A program made the position numbers and the translations under genes. A stretch of DNA of 64,000 bases from Calycina herbarum (Eukaryota; Ascomycota; Leotiomycetes; Helotiales; Pezizellaceae): the NCBI GenBank assembly GCA_001414485.1, contig LLEY01000005.1:737282-801281 (forward strand), in the 5' to 3' direction. Each line of letters starts with the position of its first letter. Within the stretch, counting starts at the first letter, position 1. Under the pieces are notes generated by a model. That model was not told where the DNA came from. It made no database searches and worked only from the letters and a program-made list of their open reading frames with translations. Positions 1 to 11,810 of this stretch are shown here, in pieces.

Positions 1-3000
1 CTTTTTCTTTCCTAAGACCTTTCCCAGCTTCTCCTCTATAGATCGAGGCTTTTAGACTTAGGTCAAGTACTCCTGAAACCTCATTTCTCATGCTAAAAAT
101 CAACGGTAACAAGCTGAAATAGATTCAAAGAAGTACTATTTTTAAAAGAACCAAGTGCAACCAGTGCCAGAATGAGAACACCTCCCAGGATTATTCCGTT
201 AGCCCTCTTCTGATATTCGTCCCCAGTCAAGCTCGCTTAGGATAAAGTATCGGGTTATTGAAAAGCACCTCGAGTAAGCTCTTGGGGTAAAGAGAAAACT
301 TTTCTTAACTTTCCTGAAATAAGTTTCTATTTATTGTCAATATTTCTCTTACTTTGGCGGATAAAATGACGTTTACATAGTACTCTTCCCAATTTTGTGT
401 GTTTAAAAACTTTAGGGCATTATGTTTCCACTGGCTTCGCTCCGAACCCGAAGCCTGTTCCCAAAGACCGAATGTACTCTGTGCGACTATGGCGTGTGCT
501 GTTTCTCTAATTATAACCTTTGCTTCACATATTTAGACAATTTTCCTTCAGACAAACTTGGGGTTCTTGCTTCACGCTAGAACATTGGAGGTAACTACGC
601 TGAAGTTGAATCAGGGGATAATTACACATGGAAAAAGAATCAAGGACCCCTATACTATGATAGAATTACCTCTCAAACTTACTGTTTTATTGTATACGTA
701 TTTATCACTTGCATGAATGGTGATACCCTTTTTACCCCCTACGACTAACCTGAAAGTGAGGACCAGAGGTATAGAAAGTCTGCTTACTCGTAAACCCAGC
801 TCTGATATACCAACATCGAAAGATGGATAGTTTTCCCAGAAAAGGGGCACACAGGGAAATAAAACTTACTCTAGTTCTCGCTAAGCGAATCATGCAACGA
901 GCAGTTGATCTGAGCCCTCCCTGCTATTGGAGGGGTCGCGGAATTGGAGGTTTTTGAAATCCCGTTAGGTGGAATTTTTTCGAAGTCGATGACGAACTTA
1001 CTGCATGCTTGTTTACAAGCCCAACTTGGTAGGTAAAGTAACGGTTGTTGCAATTGTTATCGAATGCTTTAAGATCGTTGAAAATCTTAGAAGTTAGTGT
1101 ACACTTCAATAATAATCTTTCATAACAGCTTCCAAGCTTAGAGGCGATATTTTCAAACTGAATAGAGTCGGGTGAAAGCTATCAAGGTTATGCTTGAAAT
1201 ACCACCACCTAATTCCTCTCTCTCTTTCGTTTCCGAACCTTGAACGAATATTAATAGCTGGGGCCCATGGCTTTTATGGTTGCTATTCTTGCGAAATGAA
1301 GCAGTATTTATATTCAAGGGTCAATGCATTAACGTGCGAGTCGTTGGATGAAAGACATGTCCAAAGAATGCAAATTGTTGAATCGTTCTTCTCTTCTTGA
1401 GAAGCAGAGAAGAAGCAATGTTTCTTCTTGCTGTAAATTGTATTTTCAATTCTTACTTCAAAATTCCAACTACAAAAGTTACCAGTGAAAAGAATGATGG
1501 GAGATACGTCAAGTAATAAAAGAAATATGTCTCGTTAAGCTATTGGAAGGCTAGAATCGACAGGCGTGAAGCCGTCGTGGAAATGTCCTTCTGGACCCAT
1601 TCTTCTCACGAAGGACTCCTACGAAACAAACTGTAAAGTATGGTAAATTTCAAGAGAGATCAAGAAGTATATCAAGAATCCTTCACAGAAAGAGAGAAAT
1701 ACTTATTGTGAACAAGTATAGGCGAGGATCTACTGTCGATTGGTTTCTTGCTGTCGATTCAAAAGTAGAGGCATTTTCCAAAGAACTCTTCTCATAAAAT
1801 TCGGGAGCTACAAGGAGAATTCTCTAGCTATGATTTTAGGAGAACTCTGTAAAGCTGCTGTCTGGCCTAACATTGTGTCTCTAACGAGACCGAAAACCTG
1901 GCGCGCCGCGGTTCAGGGAAATGTGTCTTGTATGTAGGCAGATATCTTGGTGATCATTCAGTCCTTAAATAGAATGATCTCCGTCTTGATTGAGTTCTTT
2001 ATGGACTCGTTTCATTTTACATAAAGTATTGATCATTTCATTGTTTACTCTCTCAGGGTGCCTCCACTCTTGTGATACACTTTGGAAAACTCTCGCTTGA
2101 TTTCTTCTTTTTCTCTTGGACTGATTCTTGATTCTACAAATATAGATTTATCCAAGCTTGGAGGGGGAGAAGTATAGGAACGGGTACCTTTGTACTTTTT
2201 AAATCCCTACATGGATAAGGAAGAGCGTAGAGTACCCCGCGAATAGAAAGTGATCCAGTTGTAATTACCTCCGAAGAAGAATCAATTGCAAATCAGGTAT
2301 ACATAAGAGGCGGTTGCAATAATGGCAAAACTGTACATACTCCCATGCTCTTGAACAAGCTAAGACTAATGATAACAGTAAAAACTTAACCCCTTCAAAA
2401 AGTTTGTTGACACGTCGATATAACCTAACAATTGAGGCTACAATCCAAATAACCCCGTCCCCAATTTCTCCCTTGCCGTATGATGGCGAGATAAAAAGCT
2501 CTATAGTTAGACTGAAATGATCTCTATCACAACGAACGAGAACGCGTCTGGCGCTGTTAAGGATGACATGCCTGTGTGTTTAATCTCTTCTTTGTAGACC
2601 AGTGGTATGTCTTCTACTGCACCTCTCTGTTCTACGTACCTGGGTGGTGATTTGCGGTAGAAGTTTACACTCGTCGGTAAAGTAAAATTCCACAATTGCT
2701 GTCGAAAGTTTCCCTACTACCGAAGATCTTAAATCCTCCGAATAAGATATTTCAAACCGAGAAACTCCTTTGAGTCCACATAGACCATTTCTTGGTTAAC
2801 AAAGTAGTATTCGCTTACACGACAAAGTTTGCGAAACACATCCAGAGTTCACGTTCCTTCCGGCAAACCAAGTGTTCTTTTCGGCGTCCCGCCTCTGTGT
2901 GGAAAGAAGAACACAAACGAGGGGTTTTAATAACGCGTAACAGGCTGGTGAGTTTTTTTTTTGGCTTGGAAAAAGAACAACCCAGCCCTTTCACAAGTGT

Positions 3001-4776
3001 CTTGATCTAGAAAATATGATTTCCTTGGATGGTGAGTTCTTATAGAGTATAAGAGAAGTGAATTGTGGAAAAATGTTGAATACATCTTGCCTGCCAGGGC
3101 TCTGAAATTATACGCAGCGGCATGCTATTCTATTATAAACTCGCTCTGCATAATGACCTAACAATTGCTACTAGAATTGAAGTATGTTAGTCCACCAGTC
3201 CTCTCTTGAGTTACGAGAAAGCTCTATAAACAGGCGGTTTCGCCCCTTTTCTCAACGAACAGTACACAGATAGGACCATTTAACGAAGAGTGGATTGGGT
3301 TCTTGGTGATGGCAACCGCACTTTCATCTACCTTCCCCGTTCCTACAAGTGACATTATGTTTTCCATCCTCTTGCATTGCAGCTCAGAATTAGGAGAAAA
3401 TTTGGCAAGATCAGGAAAGTAATACCTATCTAAGTTACTGTCAAAACTTTTCCTACTGCGAATGTCTTGGATCCGACCAAGCGAGAAAACCACTAAAGTT
3501 AAAAGCACAAGTATAAATTTTCTTGCACCAAAAAGGATTATTCAGTCACGCCACAATAAAGACGGGATATCTCCATGCTTGACCTTCATCACGAGAAGAT
3601 AATGGTGGTACACCTCACTTAGTGGGTGGTTGTTACATTGAAGTACAACTTGCTTCCGCTTTTATAGGTCTCTCTTCAGCTGTAGTTCATGTGTCTTAGA
3701 TTACTCTATAATGTCTAGTCGCCATTACAGAATCAGCGAATCACTGCTTCAAGAAGATGCAACACCTTCTTGAAGAAGCTCAATCCACAGGCTAACATGA
3801 TATTCATAGTGAGATGAGTAAATTGGTATTTGGATTTTTATCCACCTAGCCAAATTCAGCAAAAACATTTTGGTTTTTTCCCAAATTGTCTCTCGTTTAT
3901 CAACCTTCTACTCCCATGAAAAGACCAGAGAGCTTCTAAGGGGGTGGAGAAGAAATTAAAAAGTTCCCTAAGAAATTAATGCGACCTATACTAGCAGTGG
4001 AGTGAGTTCCCCACTCACTATCCGACCTGATCTGTAATGACGAGGTAAACGCTCCTAATAAATTAGCAAGAATCTGACAATGTAAACACCAGAATGCTCG
4101 CTTCAATATGTGTCATGGGGTCCTTTGTGGTGGCAATCTTACTTTCTTCCCTCTCCCCTCTCCCTACAAGCAATATCATCCACTCCTCCATCCCTTGAAT
4201 CACAGACCAAACAGACAAAAAACTTAACCCAGGGCAGTAAAGTAGGTTTCGACTGGGCTACTGTCGGAAGTTTTCCTGCCCCCGAAAATCTTGAATTTTT
4301 TGAAGCGAGAATACAACTCAATTTAGGCCTCCATGTTGAGTGAAGTAGTTTCCAGTAACGTTACAATGAAGGTGAGAAATTCAGGCTTTCCTTCTAGCAA
4401 TGAAAGGGATTTGCACAATCGGCCTCCATACATATATGAGAACATACCATGGTGCTTTGCTACCCTTAGACCAGGTCGGTGGGCGTATTAGTTTTAAAAA
4501 AGAAAGGCTTGGTCCCCCCAGACCTCTTGGATTCAAAATGGCAGAGGTCTCGTATGAAGCCTTCCGAGACGATAGGAGAAGGAGAATTGTGCAGAGGCAT
4601 GTTACGTTACCATCGTTTGTATTGTGGAATTTGTACAATAATGGCCCGTTTTGATACATCCACCAATCAACCAAAACTTAAGACCCTTCTCAACTCCCCA
4701 AGTAACTCCTTTCCAGTCATATATCACACCCAACAGCAATCCAACACCCCAAAGCCAAGCCAAGCTAAATCACACC
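1..4776. other. gene-poor region with degenerate coding repeats
   Basis: No intact gene is convincing here: the open frames are short and unrelated to one another. Four diverged copies of one sequence lie at about 1000-1095, 2640-2750, 3385-3540 and 4225-4320. Read on the minus strand, each gives a peptide around the pattern (K/R)-x-F-D-(S/N)-N followed by an aromatic pair (for example AFDNN then RYF, SFDSN then RYYF, TFDSN). The 3.4-kb copy is preceded by a hydrophobic stretch resembling a signal peptide, without an ATG at its start. This looks like relics of a small protein or transposon family; the identity is unknown. Confidence 0.4.
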
Positions 4777-5882
4777 TCAAATCTCATCATCATCATCATC
4801 CTCCAAAGCCTCGATAGCTTCTAAAGCCTTCAGCGTCTCCGCAGTCTCCTTATCCTTCTTCGCCTGTTCCTCAGCCTTTTTCCTCGCCTCCTCCGCTCTC
4901 TCCTTCGCATGCGGATCCAAATTCCAATCAATCTCACTCCCCTCCCCATACCGTCCAATAAGCCACTCATTCGTCTTCTTAAAATGTCCACAATCAAACC
5001 ATCCCCTATGCGCACTCAACGGAGAAGGATGTACACTCGTCAACACCAAATGCTTATTCCGATCCATTCTCGCAACTCTCTTTCCCGCCGGTGCACCCCA
5101 TGCTAAGAATACGACGCCTTTAGTTCTCTTTGCTGCTACGGTATCGATGACTTTTTGGGTGAAGCGCTCCCATCCTCTGTTCGCGTGGGCATTGGCTTCA
5201 CCTTGCCGAACTGTGAGACAGGTGTTTAGGAGGAGGACGCCGCGGTCGGCCCAGGTGGTGAGGAGTCCGCCGTTTTTGGGGGGTGGTGAGAAGGAGGGGT
5301 AGTCGCGTGCGAGGGCTTTGTAGATATTCTTTAGGGATGGAGGGGCGGGTGTGGGAGGACGGATGGAGAAGCAGAGGCCGTGGGCTTGATTGGGGCCGTG
5401 GTAGGGGTCTTGTCCTACGATTACTGCCTTGACGGTATTCAATGGTGTATGTCTTGACCTATTTTCAAATATCAGTATTTCTCTTCCACAATATATTGGT
5501 GAATGGGAATTAGGGGAACAAACCAAGAATACACATCCTCCATCGGTGGATAGACAACCTTCTTCGCATCCAACTCTCTCTTCAAGAATTTCTTCAATTC
5601 CAAGAATTCTTTACTCGTCACCTCATCCTTTAATTCCTTTAACCAACTCACATCCAAAGTCTCAATCTCCAACTTCAACAGATCCCTCTGCTCAGGTGTC
5701 AGGCCCTTAACCCAAGCCTCTTTGTCGAACTTCACAGCCGGTGCCGCGGAAGTGCTGCCATTTGTACCATTCGAAGCCACAACAGGTTTTGGTTGTCCGA
5801 AAAACGAAGTGATCGAGGCATTGGCTTTAGGTTTCTTTGGGTCAGAAGAGGGAAGGTCGCCAGCCTTGCGCTTGAGTGACAT
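4777..5882 (-). CDS. UNG1: uracil-DNA glycosylase (family 1 UDG)
   Basis: Removes uracil from DNA by cleaving the N-glycosidic bond, starting base-excision repair in nucleus and mitochondria. There are two exons, 5882-5524 and 5458-4777, with a 65-bp GT-AG intron (5523-5459) that joins the reading frame exactly at the conserved YSWSRHTPL segment. The protein is 346 aa. The active-site motif GQDPYHGP gives catalytic Asp137, and the second motif HPSPLS gives His263; both are intact. Residues 21-28 (NASITSFF) resemble a PCNA-interacting PIP box, placed near the N-terminus as in human UNG2. The C-terminus is an unusually long Glu/Lys/Ala-rich tail ending in five Asp, encoded by an ATC-rich microsatellite on the plus strand. 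The start at 5882 is the first ATG before the PIP-like segment. Family assignment is very secure; the tail is the only odd feature. Confidence 0.95.
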
Positions 5883-6319
5883 TGTGAGGATTGTTTGTGC
5901 GATGAGGGGTTCGTATCGAATGGAGGAATCGATTGATTGCTTTCCAAAGTTTAAAGTCGAGTGTTCGTATGGGGAGTTGGAGAAATTGTGTGGAGAAAAG
6001 AAGAGGTTGGAGAAGCCTTGGAGTCGCGTTAAGTGGTGTGCAGGGGTACGCGAAGTCAGAGGGTCCGAGCAAGTCTATGTCGTTGGTGGCGCCGAATGAA
6101 ACAACTCAATTTTAGTATCGACTATTTACTATTTGTACTGTTGTACTGGGCCAATGAAGCAAAATTATTTGAATTATGTAACTAAATATATTAACAGTTT
6201 GCGACAGCGTCTATCATCTAGTGGTACATTTTGAAAAACACCAAATCGCTATGCCTAAACCTCAAAATCCCGCTAAACGCCCCTCCCTATCAAACCAGAT
6301 GTGAGTTTTCTTTTTGGTA
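5883..6319. other. intergenic region upstream of UNG1
   Basis: This is the upstream region of the minus-strand glycosylase and the downstream region of the minus-strand carrier gene. Open frames on both strands at 5842-6115 are short and have no recognisable content. No clear regulatory motif was seen. Confidence 0.5.
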
Positions 6320-7748
6320 TCATACAGTCCCTGCCTTTCGCTCTCTTTTCTCATTGACGCCTCGAAAGGCCCTCTTCCCAACTTCATAAGAACTGATCAT
6401 AATTGCGCATGCTGGAGCAGTCTTGAGCGTTCTCGGGATCCAACCTCTCCATAGACCAGCAAAACCTTCTTCTCGAAATATATGCAGAAGAAACCTTGGC
6501 ATTGCTCTCTCTTCTGGGGCCAACAACTTCTTCACACCACCAGCAGCAGGAGCTGAATCCACAAAAACTTGTCGTCTCGTCTTTCCAACATCGAATGGCA
6601 TGGTAACAAAGGATGCAACTGCCCCAGAACCTGCTCCTGCCAAGAAACTGTCGGTGAAAGTATTCTTGTGGTTTTCTCTGCTCTGCGATCTTGTCCTTGA
6701 TCTAGCTCGAGCTCTGGGGTCACCCGTTTCCAAACTCCTCCCTCGTTTCCGTTCACGGAACTCTGTCAAGACCCCTCTGATACTTTCATACCCCCACCAG
6801 TATAGACCTGAGAAGGGTACATCACGCCAGAGGGTCAGAGTGAAGCCACGCCACAAAGAAGTATATCCATTGCTCTTGACCATCTCTCCCATTGCTTTAA
6901 CGGTTTCCGCAAAATGAGTACCACCCGTTGCTCGACTAGCTTGCATTCTTGTTCGGAACATTTCTATCGGACTGACTAGACCAGCGGCGAATATTCTGGC
7001 CGTTGCGCCTGAAATGAGAGGAGAATAGCTATCGGAAGCCATTCGTTTGATGGGACTTTTGTCGTTGTACCGTAACCAGTCGTATCCCGTAAAGTATATA
7101 ATATTTGCGGGAACCGTCATAACCAGTGTTGGTGAAAGACCCCTCCATAACGTTGTAATTCCTTCGTTTCGAGCGATTTTTCGAAAACCGTCAAAGGTAG
7201 AATTAATCGTCCTCCTTTCAGTTTCTTCCACAGCACATGCCGCAGTTGAACGACTGATCTCCCCAATTCTTGGAGCCGCTAAACAGTATTCGCCATTGTT
7301 GAAGAAGACTTCCCGACAGCATGCTGTAACTCCGAGATTTGGTGGGAGGGAATTGAAAGCGCGTGGCGAGTTTGCGGCGAGCTTTGCGATAGTCGTGAGG
7401 GGTGAAGGTACGGGTTGAGACTGTTGTCGAACTCGAACAACGTCAAGTGGAGTAGCTTCAGGTGAAGATATTAGTGTATATATCTAGCCGAGAGGGGAAG
7501 AGTTACATACCCAGGAGTGCAGTTAGTAAACTGCCGGACATAGCAGACAGCATCTTTTGGCCGGCGGTGATTTCGATGTCGACATCGTCGTTGTCGATAT
7601 TCGTAGCCATGATGGGTGCCGCGAGTGGTTCATCTCCCTCAAGTTTGTCGTTGAATTGAGCAACCCAAGTTTTCTCCTCCTCGAAATTACCAAAGCCGGT
7701 GGCGGATTGTGTGTCTGATGGGGAATATCGATCCCATGGACCGGACAT
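6320..7748 (-). CDS. MTM1: mitochondrial carrier, Mtm1/SLC25A39-40 type
   Basis: Inner-membrane solute carrier. The family is tied to manganese/iron-sulfur homeostasis in yeast (Mtm1) and to mitochondrial glutathione import in animals (SLC25A39/40). There are two exons, 7748-7511 and 7455-6320, with a 55-bp intron (7510-7456). The joined protein is 457 aa. The first repeat carries the carrier signature PLDVVR right after the splice. The second starts at SPIEMFRTR and the third at PFDVGKTRR, so all three repeats are present. The segment GLSPTLVMTVPANIIYFT is typical of the SLC25A39/40 branch rather than of other carriers. An Arg/Ser-rich loop of roughly 30 residues sits between repeats 2 and 3. 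It is divergently transcribed from the F-box gene. The transported substrate cannot be read from sequence. Confidence 0.9.
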
Positions 7749-8194
7749 TGAAAAGACGGTGTTTTGGAGGGCGTGATGATCAAAGTCGAGTGAAACCGTT
7801 TCTGCAAAAGGAACAGTTTCCTCTAGTGACCTTATCGTGGGAGTTGGTGTTGTTGATTCAACGGCATGAAGTCGATGATGCGTCTGTCAAAGCTTGTGAG
7901 TTCTCCGTATCGCAGCCAAAAATTTGGGCTTTGGAGCTAGTCTTTAAGCCGAGCGCCGTATCTCCGGTTTGCGACCAAGAGCCAGCCCCCTGTCAATTGA
8001 GAGTGAAAGCACCGGACGCCAAGAAAGCATGACGGCTTATCTGATCTAATCGCAACCAGAACCATCGACACCGAAACAGTCACTCGGAGAACAACAATTT
8101 GCTTCACTTACAGACTTCCTATTCATTTCACCACTTTGCTTTCTTCACAATCATCTAATCAAATTGCACGTATTTTCTTCCCCAACAATAAAAC
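7749..8194. promoter_or_regulatory. shared divergent promoter, carrier and F-box genes
   Basis: A 446-bp gap separates the start codons of two head-to-head genes, so it must hold both promoters and 5' UTRs. A polypyrimidine-rich and CAAT-containing stretch precedes the F-box start (about 8100-8190). No TATA box is convincing. Assignment is by position only. Confidence 0.5.
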
Positions 8195-9757
8195 ATGGAA
8201 GATACAAATCCTGAGCTGGAGCGGTTTCGACAGCAGTGGCGAGAGGAAGTATCCGCGAGAGCTCAAGCAAGTTCCAAAGCTCCGGCCGCACCAAAAGGGC
8301 CTCACAAGTTCCCTCCCATTTCACAGGCTTCTACACCGAAACAACTAGACGGCAACGACGACCACGAAGAGTATGAATCAGTCGCAGCACTGCCTGGGGG
8401 GAGAATGGAAGGCGAGATACCTCGCGTAGCCGATTTCTCAAGCGAAGAGCCTCAATCCGCTCTAGAACATTACGAGGCGGCGGTAGAGAGAGAAAACCAA
8501 GGGAATCTTGGGGATAGTCTCAACCTCTACCGCAAGGCTTTTCGGGTAAAGTCTATGGGAAGTTCTACCTAGCGAGCCAAGCTAACAACGTTGTAGATGG
8601 ACCACGCCGTGGACAAAAAATACAAGAACAAACACTTTCCCCCTTCTTCATTTCCATCGAAACCCACGAATCCCAACCCATCGAATGCCTCTGTTACAAT
8701 CCCCAATACTACCCACCACTCCCTCCACGGGCCCCCACAAACCATAAAAGAGCTCATTGCGAGTTGCGCGGGTATCTCAATTGAGCCCGCTCCACCTTTG
8801 ATTGAAGGCACGGCTGCACCGCCGTGTCCAGTATCTACTTTGCCTGGGGAGATCTTAGTTCAGATCTTTACTGAGGTGGCAGTTTCTGATGTTTCTTCCT
8901 TCGTTCGGCTTGCACAGGTTTGTAAGAATTTTGCCTTTTTGGTTCTGACCGAGGAGCAGATTTGGAAGAGAGTCTGCGTTGGGGATGAATTCGGATTTGG
9001 AGGAATGCATTTCGTTTGGCAGCGGGAAGTCTTGGGTGGGCCTCTGGAGGATGAAATTCCGGAATTCGAGGACCTTGCCATCAACGAACCCGAAGAGGTT
9101 AAGGAGGTCTCCCCAATGCCTGCCACCAAGGAGGAAACTACAGAGCTACTCCATAGTGCATATGGTTCGTCGTGGCTACAAATGTTTCGTCTCCGCCCTA
9201 GAGTTTGCTTCAATGGATGTTATATCAGCACCGTCAACTACATCAGACCCGGACAGGGATCTGCGACGCAAGTTACGTGGCACAACCCAATCCATATAGT
9301 AACATACTATCGTTACCTGCGCTTCTTCCGCGATGGTACAGTTATTAGCTTGCTTACCACAGATGAACCTACAAACGTCGTCCGTTACCTCACGAAAGAG
9401 CTTCAAGAGACCCATCACGGAGGCGGATCATTACATCTTCCCTCATCTGTGATGCAGAATGCTTTGCGTGGGCGCTGGAGACTCTCGAATCTCGAAGACA
9501 ATCCCGAGGCTAACATCAAGGATGCTGAGGGAGATGTGTTTGTGGAGACAGAAGGAGCTGGTGGAGTGAAAGAGAAATACCTGTTTCGAATGCAACTTTC
9601 CTTGCGAACTTCTGGGAAAGCAGCACGAAACAGAAAACTGGCGTGGCAAGGCTTTTGGAGCTACAATGTTCTGACCGATGATCTGGCAGTCTTTCCCTTG
9701 AAACATGACAAGGCATTCTTTTTCAGTCGTGTCAAGAGCTACGGTACTGGGGCATGA
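8195..9757 (+). CDS. F-box protein, FBXO9/Hrt3/Pof7 type
   Basis: Probable substrate-recognition subunit of an SCF (Skp1-Cullin-F-box) ubiquitin ligase. There are two exons, 8195-8545 and 8597-9757, with a 51-bp intron (8546-8596); splicing in frame gives 503 aa. Around residues 90-120, ALEHYEAAVERENQGNL and the helix spanning the splice site resemble the TPR/MIT-like helical hairpin before the F-box of FBXO9. The F-box lies at about residues 195-245 (STLPGEILVQIF, then a conserved CK and a TEEQIWKR end). The remaining ~250 residues match the FBXO9/Hrt3 layout, including a region with FNGCYIS and YYRYLRFFRDG. The domain order (helical hairpin, F-box, conserved C-terminal domain) supports this family over generic F-box proteins. 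The substrate is unknown. Confidence 0.9.
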
Positions 9758-11810
9758 GGAATGGCGATTCAATCGCCTGAAATGATAATGAAATTTCGTC
9801 AATCTCAAGTGGTTTTGCCTTCATTCCCAGTGTATGTTCTGTCTCGAGCTCAACCTGCCTTCCGAGGTGGTTATATCTCTCTCCAATGTTCAAATTCACA
9901 GTCGACAGGATGGTTTTAGAGGCTCAAACCAAATTATTTGGTCTCAAGTATTTTGGGCACAAAAATGAGACTTAGGTCAAGCTCAAGGCTTTGGGACCAT
10001 TCAGGCTGCGAGCTTCATGTTGAACTATTTCTGGCCCCTGTTGGATAGCAGGCAAACACCGCCTTTCAATTGCCCCCTCAGACTCATTATATCTCGTCAT
10101 TTGGGCTTGCCCTGGTCTTATTTTATACAAGCTTCATCTTGTCTCTTTCTCTATCACCAACTTGAAGGGGTGGAGGGCTGGAACAAAATGCTTCACATGT
10201 GGTTGGTCTCTTGCTTTTACTTCGTCATTTGGAAGCAAACTTTTGAGGACAGGCAATTGTGAGGTTATCACGCCAAATTTGTGATTATTCAAGCAAGATT
10301 CTGAAAATGCGATGCCCAGGGGCTCCCCCAGCATAAGCGTTAGGCAACATTTCGCAGTGAACTCGAAGACCGAGAACCGATTAACACCCCGAAGCAAAGA
10401 CATCAAAACGAACGAAAGTACCATGCAACAGGATAACCATCGATATCCGATTACCTCCGTACTCGGTAAGAATTGATGTTGACTCCCTTTCTATTGGCAA
10501 TGTTGACTTTCGGTCTGAAAAGGATGGAATTAACGGGGATAAGATGACTTGCAAGTGTAAGAGTCACACCTCAATGCTGTTTATGTTTCATCCTTTCGGT
10601 CTTCGGAGCATAATAAGCATCGTTGGACTTCTGATAGGTGAGAGCTTTGGATCAGGGGATGTCAACAACAAATGGGTAAGGTCTCCTTTTTGTTCTCGCT
10701 TATTATACTTCGTAACATGATGTACGTACAAGTTTGACTGTAATTCTCTGTTAAGGGTATTGGTTTGTCAAAGTTCCGAAAAGCGAAGAGTAATAGCCTG
10801 TTTCGCTCCTCTCTTTTTGAGCTTGCATTTTTGTCTAGCCTTTGAAAATATATCCTTAAAACTCGTCTTGGAGGTTTGAATGTGCATCTAGCGTTCTTTC
10901 TCACCAAAACTCTGTATTCTTCTTTTCGAGGAAAGAGACAGCTCAAATTGCGACTGAATTGAAAGAGTAGGTGGATTTTTCAGAGGCTTAGCACTGTGTT
11001 GGGGCCTGAATTTAGTCTATGTCCGCTCTGCATAATCGAATTTCGAGTTTTTCATTGAGTTGCCGTTTCCCACCTCAACCTGGAGGTAGTTTGAGCTTAA
11101 ATTTGCTTAACTAAATTTCATATTATATTTAAATGTGTATCATAATAATCCCCAGTTTTCTTTGTGTTACCATTGAGTGTACCGAATCCAATTCGGACCT
11201 CGGCGCTCAATCCATTCCGAAACCCTTGTCAGTAATCTCGGTGTCGCTTTCCACGCCGCTTTTGAAGGTGGTAGACGGTGGACGAATAAGCACCGCAAAG
11301 ACACATGATTGGCAGGAAGACTGTTGCCGTTTTTCGGGTCTAGTCTTTCTCCAGGTTGTTTGGCGTCATGGATTTTTTGCCGTCACCCGATTAAAGCTTG
11401 TCCATCTCTTAAGTCTCTGACATGCTGCGTATTCTTTTGCAGTTTCACTCTCTTCGTGGGTTTTTTTTACACAAGAACTGAGCCTTTTCCTTCGGCTTGT
11501 GTTGTACGAAGTTTTCGGATGGAAGTTGCTGTTAAGGAAAGAGCACCCCGAGTCACGATATTAGAATAGTTGCCAGCGATCTAGTTCGCCTCCCCACCTC
11601 TAACGACAAACGCCACGAAATCCACATATCGCGTGGAAACCACCAGACGTCTTTTTTAGGGCCATCCCGTGATTGGAATTTCCAAAAAATAATTTACGTA
11701 TGTTTACTTCGCATCTTTCTCTTTTTGATGCGTTTAGCATGCCTTTTCTTCTATACAAGGGCTCTCAGCTAATACTGGTTCAGATTACTCTATAGAGGAC
11801 TTCAGAAAAG
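9758..11810. other. intergenic region, no supported gene
   Basis: About 2 kb with no supported gene. Open frames near 10017-10424, 10662-10946 and 11133-11569 are short, lack recognisable domains and have no consistent splice structure. The last part (about 11580-11810) is pyrimidine-rich and should contain the promoter and 5' leader of the downstream efflux pump. Confidence 0.5.

Noticed and set aside
6423..6917. 164-codon plus-strand frame
   Set aside because: Antisense to the mitochondrial carrier; no domain of its own.
10662..10946. 94-codon minus-strand frame
   Set aside because: Cys-containing, but no signal peptide, domain or splice support.
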